From: Bordetella parapertussis | Lineage (GTDB): Bacteria > Pseudomonadota > Gammaproteobacteria > Burkholderiales > SG8-39 | Length of the DNA: 11,386 bases | NCBI GenBank assembly: GCA_945906975.1 | Contig: CAMDRY010000067.1 | Location: 1-11,386 of the forward strand | Direction of reading: 5' to 3' | Part shown: positions 6,435 to 11,386 of the stretch, in pieces | How the letters are laid out: the number at the start of each line of letters is the position of its first letter | How positions within the stretch are numbered: position 1 is the first letter of the stretch | Program-made: the position numbers and the translations under genes | Notes under the pieces: generated by a model | What the model was told of the DNA's origin: nothing | Seen by the model: only the letters and a program-made list of their open reading frames with translations | The model's database searches: none

Positions 6435-7235
6435 TCAGCGCTTGAGTGCCGGCGCGGCAAAAACGCCGCCATTGGCGTTGCGGGCAAGGAACATGGTCAG
6501 CGCAACAGATGCGTCCGAGGTGAATTCCAGGTTGGGGAAGCGTTGCTGGCGGAAGCAGTCGTTGAGGCGCCACTGGAACGTGCGCACGGTACTCTGCGAC
6601 ACGCGGTAAGCCGGCCAGGTGGTGTAGGCGCGCTGCGCATCTTTCTGCGCGGTCAGATTGGGCAAATCCTGCAGGCGGATACGCTTGCTGTCCTCGCCAT
6701 GGCAGGTGGCGCAGGCGAAATCATGCGGGCCGGCGCGGTAAAAAAACATCTTCTCGCCTATCTGGTACATCTCGCGCTCTTTCGGGTGCGACACCGCGAC
6801 ATTCATTTTCGAGCCTTTGGACTCCGCCGTTACGAAGGCGACGATCGACTCCATGTCCGCTGTGCGGTCGGCGTTCGAGAAGGGGTTGCGCTTCGCGTCT
6901 TCAGGCTTGAAGCCCTGCAGTGTCACCATGCAATGCACGATGCGCGTCTCCAGGTCCATGACACGATCGGCATCCTTGAAGTAGCGCGGCAATTCGACGT
7001 AAACATCCTTGACCACGCCCGGCCCCTTGCCAAGGTCACACTGCTCAAGGGAAACGTTCCTCGGTCCGCGCTTTTGCTTCCAGATGCGCTCGCCCTTGGC
7101 CTCAAAAAGCTCGGCCGGATTGCCATCGGCGATCATCTGCCGGTAGCGCTCTATTTCCTGCTGTGTATTTTGCGCATTCGCGGCACCGACACAACAAAAA
7201 AACCCCACTACTGCGGCCCAAACTTGCTTGCGCAT
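6435..7235 (-). CDS. soxA: Cytochrome c subunit SoxA (single-heme type), L-cysteine S-thiosulfotransferase
   Basis: SoxA is the catalytic subunit of SoxAX; it joins thiosulfate to the SoxY carrier cysteine in the periplasm. The 266 residues start with a Sec signal peptide ending ANA (cleavage near 21/22). Only one heme motif is present, CATCH at 175-179. Cys227 in WRLNDCFRQQR is the conserved cysteine heme ligand, modified to a persulfide in characterised SoxA. The N-terminal cytochrome-like half has no CxxCH but retains Cys66 and Cys102, which fits the single-heme class where a disulfide replaces the first heme. The start has a G-rich ribosome site (AGGGGG) four bases upstream. It lies 65 bases after soxZ and 13 before soxX, so both subunits are made together. 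Confidence 0.96.
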   Translation of the reverse strand: MRKQVWAAVVGFFCCVGAANAQNTQQEIERYRQMIADGNPAELFEAKGERIWKQKRGPRNVSLEQCDLGKGPGVVKDVYVELPRYFKDADRVMDLETRIVHCMVTLQGFKPEDAKRNPFSNADRTADMESIVAFVTAESKGSKMNVAVSHPKEREMYQIGEKMFFYRAGPHDFACATCHGEDSKRIRLQDLPNLTAQKDAQRAYTTWPAYRVSQSTVRTFQWRLNDCFRQQRFPNLEFTSDASVALTMFLARNANGGVFAAPALKR

Positions 7236-7300
7236 ATTTCCCCCTGATTTATCGCGCGACGGTTTTGCGGCCGCCGCTGGTCATGCGCCGAGACTGCAAC

Positions 7301-7615
7301 TTAGCCGGTGACGATCGCCTCGTCGGTGCGCTTGTCGCCTTTGTTATCGGTCCAGGTGATCGCCACTTTCTCGCCCGGCTTGCCACCCTTGAAGCGAAAC
7401 GACAGAAAGGGATTGGTCGAAACGGCGGGGCCCCATTGCGCCGACAACACCGTCTTGCCATTGTGCGTCGCTGAGACGTTCTGGATGAAGTGCGCCGCAA
7501 TGGTGACGCCCTTGGCGTCCTTGCGCTGTCCGGTTTCCATGGTGTGGCTCATCAACACTTTTACTTCCACCTTGTCGCCTTGCATTGCGGCGCGTATTTT
7601 CATCGGTTCTGCCAT
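7301..7615 (-). CDS. soxZ: Sulfur carrier subunit SoxZ
   Basis: SoxZ (104 residues) is the partner of SoxY in the SoxYZ carrier heterodimer on which sulfur intermediates are passed between the Sox enzymes. It is an all-beta protein with recognisable family sequence: MKIRA near the start, VKVLMSHTMETGQRKD in the first half, and NPFLSFRFKGGKPGEKV in the second. It lacks a signal peptide, as is normal, because it is thought to be exported with Tat-targeted SoxY. It contains no cysteine, so the carrier thiol is contributed only by SoxY. A strong AAGGAG sits six bases before the ATG. The gap to soxY is 42 bases. Confidence 0.97.
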   Translation of the reverse strand: MAEPMKIRAAMQGDKVEVKVLMSHTMETGQRKDAKGVTIAAHFIQNVSATHNGKTVLSAQWGPAVSTNPFLSFRFKGGKPGEKVAITWTDNKGDKRTDEAIVTG

Positions 7616-7657
7616 GTCTTGCTCCTTAAGGTTTGCGTTGGGATCGGGTGCGCGAAC

Positions 7658-8128
7658 TCAGCCGCCGCATCCACCCAGGGTGACCTTGATCTCCTTGACC
7701 GCGCTGTAATACTTGCCATCGGCCTTGACCACCGCATAAACATTCGAGCTCTGCCCCATTTTGACGCGCGTCTGGACAAAGGGGTCGGTACCCTCCGGAA
7801 TATCGAACGATGCCGACAAGGTGTTGGGATTTTTTTCCACCAGGATGGAAATCGACTGTGTCTTGGCCAGGTTGCTGGTCACCGAGATCGGCACAACCAT
7901 GCCGTTCTCGGCGATGTCAGGCGCCGTGATCTGTATGTCCTTGCTGTCAGCGGATGCGCCCCCGCCCATGGCCTTCACCGTATCGGCGACAGTCTTGGTC
8001 GCAAACGCCGCGCCGTTCCAGTCGGCGGCGAGGGCATCCTGCGGACGGATCAAGCCGGCCGCAAGCGCCACCGCGAGAACGCTCATTCCGCCACCCGATT
8101 TGAGGACTTGCCTGCGTTGATAGTTCAT
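7658..8128 (-). CDS. soxY: Sulfur carrier subunit SoxY
   Basis: SoxY is the swinging-arm carrier: thiosulfate-derived sulfur is bound covalently to the cysteine of its C-terminal GGCGG tail. Here the tail is intact, with Cys154 of 156 residues and the ending VTLGGCGG. The N terminus is a twin-arginine signal (YQRRQVLKSGGG, then a hydrophobic stretch, ending ALA before ADW), so the SoxYZ pair is exported folded. The middle part carries the SoxY beta-sandwich sequence, including IPEGTDPFVQTRVKMG. I set the start at 8128 because AAGGAG lies ten bases upstream and the Tat motif follows at once. A longer frame to 8164 would include unlikely residues and the ribosome site. A candidate sigma-70 promoter lies in the 204-base gap before this gene. 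Confidence 0.96.
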   Translation of the reverse strand: MNYQRRQVLKSGGGMSVLAVALAAGLIRPQDALAADWNGAAFATKTVADTVKAMGGGASADSKDIQITAPDIAENGMVVPISVTSNLAKTQSISILVEKNPNTLSASFDIPEGTDPFVQTRVKMGQSSNVYAVVKADGKYYSAVKEIKVTLGGCGG

Positions 8129-8138
8129 TTGATCTTGT

Positions 8139-8144
8139 CTCCTT
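8139..8144 (-). promoter_or_regulatory. Ribosome binding site deciding the soxY start
   Basis: AAGGAG on the minus strand lies ten bases before the ATG at 8128-8126. The upstream ATG at 8164 would place this motif within coding sequence, so the shorter start is preferred. Confidence 0.7.
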
Positions 8145-8245
8145 ATGCTGGAACGGCCAACCACGCGCTGATCGCCGACCCCGCTGATACCGCCAAGCTT
8201 GCGTTAACCCCGAGAACCGCCGAAACCAACCGGACGAAATCAGCC

Positions 8246-8259
8246 GGTCATAATGGTCA
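8246..8259. repeat. Paired GGTCA half-sites downstream of the internal sox promoter
   Basis: GGTCA at 8246-8250 and 8255-8259 form a direct repeat with a 9-base period, separated by TAAT. They lie about 10-20 bases into the leader expected from the promoter at 8273-8301. A regulator site is possible but short motifs like this arise by chance. Confidence 0.3.
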
Positions 8260-8272
8260 ATTAGAACTTTTC

Positions 8273-8301
8273 ATTATATCCGTGCCACAACGCACTCACA
8301 A
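8273..8301 (-). promoter_or_regulatory. Internal sigma-70-type promoter before soxY
   Basis: On the minus strand a -35 box TTGTGA (8301-8296, four of six consensus bases) is followed by exactly 17 bases and a perfect -10 box TATAAT (8278-8273). The stretch just upstream, towards the soxD stop, is AT-rich. Transcription would start near 8266, giving a leader of about 138 bases to the soxY ATG. The promoter lies in the only long gap within the operon, so soxYZAXB and the thioredoxin could be expressed separately from soxCD. Confidence 0.65.
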
Positions 8302-8332
8302 ACGAGCATGCGTTATTTGCTTATTACGAAAT

Positions 8333-9433
8333 TCAGTGCGCGGCTGCGCCGGCCAAAATCCAGCGCAGCAGGGTGTTTATGTCCTCGGCGCCAAGCGCAG
8401 CGTTGGGCGGCATAGGCACGTTGCCCCACACACCTGAACCACCTTGCTTGACCTTGGCTGCCAGCTTTGGTACGGCCCCCGCATCGCCCTTATAGCGCAA
8501 GGCGATTTCCTTGAATGACGGGCCGACAATGCGGCTGTCCGCTTCATGGCAGGCAAGGCAGTTGTTACGGCTGGCGAGCACCCTCGCCTCGGTGCCAGAG
8601 ACCGCTGCGGCAACCGGTGCGGCAAGCTCTGTCGCCGCCCTGGCCGTCACCACGCCGCGCACCGGCCCGATGCTGCGATTCTGGTCGGCCAGATTGCCAT
8701 GCGCATCGCGCGCATAATCGGGGAGGAACGAGACGATCCTCACTTCGCCGTCCGCGCCCACCGGGCAGTCGCGCATGCACAAGGTGTTTTTTACGTCCGG
8801 GCGGCCGTTCAGGGCCCACAGGCCGTGCCGGCGCGTCATGCCGTTGCGGGAGGGCATGAGCTGCTGCACCTCGCCGATATTTTTGTCCGACAACACAAAC
8901 CCATCTGGCACAATTTCACCAAGATAAAGCGTATATGCGGTAACCGCGTAGACCTCGCCGACACTCATTGTTTTGGGTGCATTCCAGGGCATGGCGCGGT
9001 TGATGTAATCCCAAAGGGTCGCGACCGAGGACAGCTTCATCAGTGTTGTGCGCTGCAAGTCCGGTTTGCTCACCAGCGCCTCCACCCGCCCGCGACTAAC
9101 ATCCGCCGCCGTCACCCCGCCGGCAACGGGCGTGAAAAATTCGTTCGACTCGCCAAAGACGCCATGGCAGGAAGCGCATTTCCCCTCCCACACCCGCTGG
9201 CCTGATTCAACGCTACCTGAACCCGGCGGCAAACCCTTGAAATCCGCGCGCACATCAATATCCCAGGCCCGCACCTCGGCCGGCGTGGCGTCGCGGCCAA
9301 TGCCGGGAAATTTTTTCGATGGCGCCGCCGCTGCGGACACACCCGACACCAGGATCAGAACCAGTGTAACCAGAACCAGCGGGGCCAGGCCCAGTCTGCC
9401 CAAATCCGGCACCGCCCTAACCGAGCTGGACAT
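8333..9433 (-). CDS. soxD: Diheme cytochrome c subunit SoxD of sulfane dehydrogenase
   Basis: SoxD takes electrons from the molybdenum subunit SoxC during oxidation of the sulfane sulfur on SoxYZ. The 366 residues start with a signal peptide (hydrophobic segment about 14-32, cleavage near 37). Two class I cytochrome c domains follow. The first has CASCH (86-90) with Met148 (NRAMPW) as likely ligand; the second has CLACH (292-296) with Met341 (VPMPPN). A linker of about 120 residues carries a cysteine pair in LCMRDC. The ATG lies upstream of the soxC stop, so the genes overlap by 17 bases, and GAGG is six bases before the ATG. This coupling fits the SoxC-SoxD complex. A 204-base gap follows, holding the internal promoter. 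Confidence 0.96.
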   Translation of the reverse strand: MSSSVRAVPDLGRLGLAPLVLVTLVLILVSGVSAAAAPSKKFPGIGRDATPAEVRAWDIDVRADFKGLPPGSGSVESGQRVWEGKCASCHGVFGESNEFFTPVAGGVTAADVSRGRVEALVSKPDLQRTTLMKLSSVATLWDYINRAMPWNAPKTMSVGEVYAVTAYTLYLGEIVPDGFVLSDKNIGEVQQLMPSRNGMTRRHGLWALNGRPDVKNTLCMRDCPVGADGEVRIVSFLPDYARDAHGNLADQNRSIGPVRGVVTARAATELAAPVAAAVSGTEARVLASRNNCLACHEADSRIVGPSFKEIALRYKGDAGAVPKLAAKVKQGGSGVWGNVPMPPNAALGAEDINTLLRWILAGAAAH

Positions 9434-10766
9434 TGCTCACCTCGCCGGAAGGATCCAGACGCCATGACTGGATGGCGTTGTTGTGATAAATCGACCGCGA
9501 CCCGCGCACCGCGCGCAACTGGCGCAACTGCGGCTGCACGTAGCCCGTACTGTCGAGTGCGCGTGATTGCAAAATCGCCGGGCCGCCGTCCCACACCCAG
9601 GGCAGATTGAAACGCGTCAGGCATTTGCTCAGCACCGGCGTTTCCAGGCGCGCGGTTTTCCAGTTGCGTCCGCCGTCCAGCGACACGTCGACGCGGCGTA
9701 TCTTGCCGCGGCCCGACCAGGCGAGGCCGGTGATGTTGTAATGGCCCTTGCCGCCGCCATTGACAAGACGCTGCCCGCCCGAGGGCGAAGTGATCACCGA
9801 CTTGCATTCCTGTATCGAGGTGTACTGGCGGTGCAGGCCATCGGGCATGAGATCGACATAGTGCAAGGACTCCTCGCGCGTGCCCCAGGGCTGGTCGCCC
9901 ACTTCGAGCCGGCGCAGCCACTTCACCCAGGACACGCCTTGCACGCCGGGCACCACCAGGCGCAGCGGGTAGCCATTTTCCGGCCGCAGCATCTCGCCGT
10001 TCATGGCCCAGGCGACCAACACGTCATCCAGCGCCCTTTCCATGGACAGGGTGCGCGTCAAACCAGCGCCATCGCCGCCCTCGGCCAGGACATACTTGCC
10101 GTTCTTGCGGTCGAAACCGCAATCGTCAAGCAGCACCGAAAGCGGCACGCCGGTGAACTCGCAACAAGACAGCATGCCGTGGGTGTACTGCACCGTGGGC
10201 ACGGCGACGTTTGACCACTCCATGCCACTGTTGGCGCCACATTCGATGAAGTGCATGCGCGATACCGCGGGCAGGCGCATCAGATCATCCATGGTGTAGA
10301 CGCGCGCGGCCCTGACCAGGCCGTTGATCATCAGCCGGTGCTGCGCCGGATCAATGTCCTGCCAGCCCTGATGATGGCGCTCAAAATGCAATCCGCTGGG
10401 CGTGATAATGCCGAAAAAACCCTGCAGCGGTGCAAAGGAGACCGAGGCCGCCGACACCCGCGTCAGCCCCGGGCTCTCGCGCCGCGCAAGATTCCGTTCA
10501 TGCGTCGAGGGCAGGCCGTAGCCGCTCGCGGCCACGGGCTGACCGAGCGAGGTGCTGAACGCGGAGGGCTTTAAAATCGCCGCATCACCATCTGAGGCGA
10601 CTGCCGATGTGCTGGCAGCGGCGAGCGCCGCCGAGGCTGCGAGAAAACTGCTCTTGAGAAAATCACGACGTCCTGCCGCCACAGCGGCGATTTGCACCGG
10701 CGCGAGAAAATTCTCGGGCGCGCGAACAATGCGACCCGGCATGTGCCCTGATTTATTCCTGTCCAT
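9417..10766 (-). CDS. soxC: Molybdenum cofactor subunit SoxC of sulfane dehydrogenase
   Basis: SoxC is the sulfite-oxidase-family molybdenum subunit. With SoxD it oxidises the sulfane sulfur remaining on SoxYZ after SoxB action, which permits complete thiosulfate oxidation without sulfur globules. The protein has 449 residues. After an N-terminal tail with RAPENF (15-20), the Tat motif GRRDFLKSS has Arg33-Arg34. The molybdopterin domain includes FIECGANSG, with Cys176 as the likely molybdenum ligand, then WAMNGEMLRPENGYPLRLV and a GVSWVKWL stretch. A C-terminal dimerisation domain begins near 320 and contains VSLDGGRNW. The start is uncertain: ATG at 10766 lacks a ribosome site, while the in-frame ATG at 10742 has AGGG four bases upstream. 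Both keep the RAPENF segment and the Tat signal. It is the first gene of the operon. Confidence 0.96.
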   Translation of the reverse strand: MDRNKSGHMPGRIVRAPENFLAPVQIAAVAAGRRDFLKSSFLAASAALAAASTSAVASDGDAAILKPSAFSTSLGQPVAASGYGLPSTHERNLARRESPGLTRVSAASVSFAPLQGFFGIITPSGLHFERHHQGWQDIDPAQHRLMINGLVRAARVYTMDDLMRLPAVSRMHFIECGANSGMEWSNVAVPTVQYTHGMLSCCEFTGVPLSVLLDDCGFDRKNGKYVLAEGGDGAGLTRTLSMERALDDVLVAWAMNGEMLRPENGYPLRLVVPGVQGVSWVKWLRRLEVGDQPWGTREESLHYVDLMPDGLHRQYTSIQECKSVITSPSGGQRLVNGGGKGHYNITGLAWSGRGKIRRVDVSLDGGRNWKTARLETPVLSKCLTRFNLPWVWDGGPAILQSRALDSTGYVQPQLRQLRAVRGSRSIYHNNAIQSWRLDPSGEVSNVQLG

Positions 10767-10836
10767 CGGTCAGACACGCGGCATCGAGAAACCGTCCGCG
10801 CCCTCCTCCTCAGTCAAGTGCCCAAGCGTGATATGA

Positions 10837-10852
10837 GTTTAATTCGTTTAAT
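10837..10852. repeat. GTTTAAT direct repeat in the sox leader
   Basis: GTTTAAT occurs at 10837-10843 and 10846-10852, a 9-base period with a two-base spacer. It lies 71-86 bases before the soxC ATG, inside the predicted leader. It may be a regulator half-site pair or simply AT-rich leader sequence. Confidence 0.35.
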
Positions 10853-10896
10853 CGCTTGCCCCGGCCTGCCGACCCCGTCCGTGGCAAAGCCATTTC

Positions 10897-10926
10897 GACA
10901 TATTTTTTTGAATACTTATTTTTCAG
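10897..10926 (-). promoter_or_regulatory. Weak candidate promoter for the sox operon
   Basis: On the minus strand CTGAAA (10926-10921, four of six -35 bases) and TATGTC (10902-10897, three of six -10 bases) are separated by 18 bases in the most AT-rich part of the 246-base gap before soxC. The match is poor, as expected of an activator-dependent promoter, and other placements are possible. Nothing better was found in the gap. Confidence 0.3.
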
Positions 10927-10943
10927 GCTACACGGGCTACACG
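10926..10943. repeat. Tandem 9-bp repeat GGCTACACG x2 upstream of soxC
   Basis: Two perfect, directly adjacent copies of GGCTACACG lie at 10926-10934 and 10935-10943, at the upstream edge of the weak candidate -35 box. The second copy runs into ACACGTGG. Adjacent direct repeats next to a weak promoter are typical of activator binding sites, but no regulator gene is present in the window to test this. Confidence 0.5.
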
Positions 10944-10973
10944 TGGAAGCAAGGAGTCGGCTAAAAATGACGT

Positions 10974-10995
10974 TTGGCGTGCCAATTGGCGTACC
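10974..10995. promoter_or_regulatory. Operator-like palindrome and repeat cluster upstream of soxC
   Basis: TTGGCGTGCC (10974-10983) and TTGGCGTACC (10986-10995) are direct repeats with a 12-base period and one mismatch. They also create two overlapping palindromes: TTGGC-GT-GCCAA (10974-10985) and the perfect GCCAATTGGC (10981-10990). The cluster lies 18 bases beyond the GNAT stop codon and about 210-230 bases before soxC. It could bind a sox regulator or belong to the 3' end of the GNAT transcript; a short T-run (ATTTTT) follows on the minus strand. Confidence 0.45.
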
Positions 10996-11012
10996 ATCAT
11001 TGTAACGCAACA

Positions 11013-11386
11013 TCAATGCGCCCTAAGATTCAACACCGCCTGACGCAGACTGCTGTCATGCGGATCCGTCGTGATGCAAAAGCCCAGCTCCTGCGCGAGT
11101 TTGAGCATACGGTCATTGCCGGCCATGATATGACCCATCATTGCATGCAATCCGCGCTCGCGCGCAACCGCGATCAATGCTTTGAGCATGGCGCTGGCAA
11201 GCCCCCTGCCCTGCCAGCGGTCTCCAACCACCACCGCGAACTCGCATGATGCACCATCCGGGTTGGTGGCGTAACGGCCGACCGCGATCTCGAGCTCCGC
11301 GCCGTCCTTGCGGATTGTGGTGACAAAGGCCATCTCGCGGTCGTAATCGATCTGCGTGAAACGCGCTAGCAGGTCCAGCGTCAACT
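11013..11386 (-). CDS. GNAT acetyltransferase domain, 3' part only (Pat/YfiQ-like)
   Basis: The last 124 or so codons of a gene that enters from beyond the window edge; there is no credible start here, since the first possible codon is an internal TTG. The sequence is a GNAT acyl-CoA-dependent acetyltransferase domain: ARFTQIDYDREMAFV, then a central strand followed by the acetyl-CoA-binding loop DRWQGRGLASAMLKALI, and NDRMLKLAQELGF near the end. The combination of RFTQIDYDREMA with NPDGASCEFAVVV is typical of the C-terminal GNAT domain of large Pat/YfiQ-type protein lysine acetyltransferases, where an NDP-forming acyl-CoA synthetase region precedes it. A stand-alone GNAT is the alternative. 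It ends 246 bases before soxC and is probably unrelated in function. Confidence 0.85.
   Translation of the reverse strand, partial: LTLDLLARFTQIDYDREMAFVTTIRKDGAELEIAVGRYATNPDGASCEFAVVVGDRWQGRGLASAMLKALIAVARERGLHAMMGHIMAGNDRMLKLAQELGFCITTDPHDSSLRQAVLNLRAH

Noticed and set aside
6422..6487. Longer soxX start at 6487
   Set aside because: It would overlap the soxA 3' end and put non-signal residues before a clear lipoprotein signal; AGGAG supports 6421.
7249..7287. Short ATG frame of 11 codons between soxZ and soxA
   Set aside because: No ribosome site and no recognisable sequence; chance opening in a GC-rich gap.
8262..8290. TGGCACG on the minus strand next to the internal sox promoter, resembling a sigma-54 -24 element
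   Set aside because: No TTGC-type -12 element follows at the required spacing, while the overlapping sigma-70 boxes fit well.
10770..10784. Tiny upstream frame MPRV ending just before the soxC ATG
   Set aside because: The GAGGAGGAGG sequence upstream is too far from its ATG, and a frame this short is expected by chance.
10810..11016. 68-codon minus-strand open frame in the gap before soxC
   Set aside because: No family resemblance, no ribosome site, and it covers the AT-rich repeat-bearing region best read as regulatory.
1..11386. CRISPR arrays, tRNA or rRNA genes, insertion sequences, phage genes
   Set aside because: No spaced identical repeats, cloverleaf sequences, transposase motifs or integrase motifs were seen on either strand.

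Overview
The window reads as a GC-rich chromosomal segment of a sulfur-oxidising proteobacterium, most likely a betaproteobacterium. The grounds are the soxCDYZAXB gene order, the fmdB/DUF502/aspS neighbourhood and the close resemblance of AspRS to the Pseudomonas-type enzyme; this placement is inference from protein families. Every credible gene lies on the minus strand, so reading order runs from high to low coordinates.

Region 1 (11386-11013) is the 3' end of a GNAT acetyltransferase domain, cut by the window edge and resembling the C-terminal domain of Pat/YfiQ-type protein acetyltransferases. Region 2 (11012-10767) is an AT-richer intergenic leader in front of the sox operon. It carries short direct repeats, a palindrome cluster and a weak candidate promoter.

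Region 3 (10766-3519) is a compact sox operon: soxC, soxD, soxY, soxZ, soxA, soxX, soxB and a TlpA/SoxW-type periplasmic thioredoxin. Together they encode the periplasmic multienzyme thiosulfate oxidation (Kelly-Friedrich/Sox) pathway. SoxAX couples thiosulfate to the C-terminal cysteine of SoxY on the SoxYZ carrier, SoxB hydrolyses off sulfate, and SoxCD oxidises the remaining sulfane sulfur. The thioredoxin probably supplies reducing power in the periplasm. Because soxCD is present, full oxidation of thiosulfate to sulfate is predicted. A second promoter with a perfect TATAAT box lies in the 204-base gap before soxY, so soxYZAXB plus the thioredoxin could be transcribed separately from soxCD. 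A stem-loop follows the last gene.

Region 4 (3518-1) is a housekeeping cluster: an FmdB-type zinc-ribbon protein with a repetitive tail, a DUF502 membrane protein, aspS, a secreted barnase/RNase Sa-type ribonuclease, and the first eight codons of a probable barstar-type inhibitor at the window edge. A TATAAT box lies just before the FmdB gene. The aspS leader is unusual: no Shine-Dalgarno sequence, five tandem 7-bp repeats that form a G-quadruplex motif on the plus strand, and an imperfect hairpin.

No tRNA, rRNA, CRISPR array, insertion sequence, phage gene or plus-strand gene was seen. I found no wholly new system. The points most worth a second look are the aspS leader, the probable non-discriminating AspRS, the internal sox promoter and the operator-like repeats before soxC.
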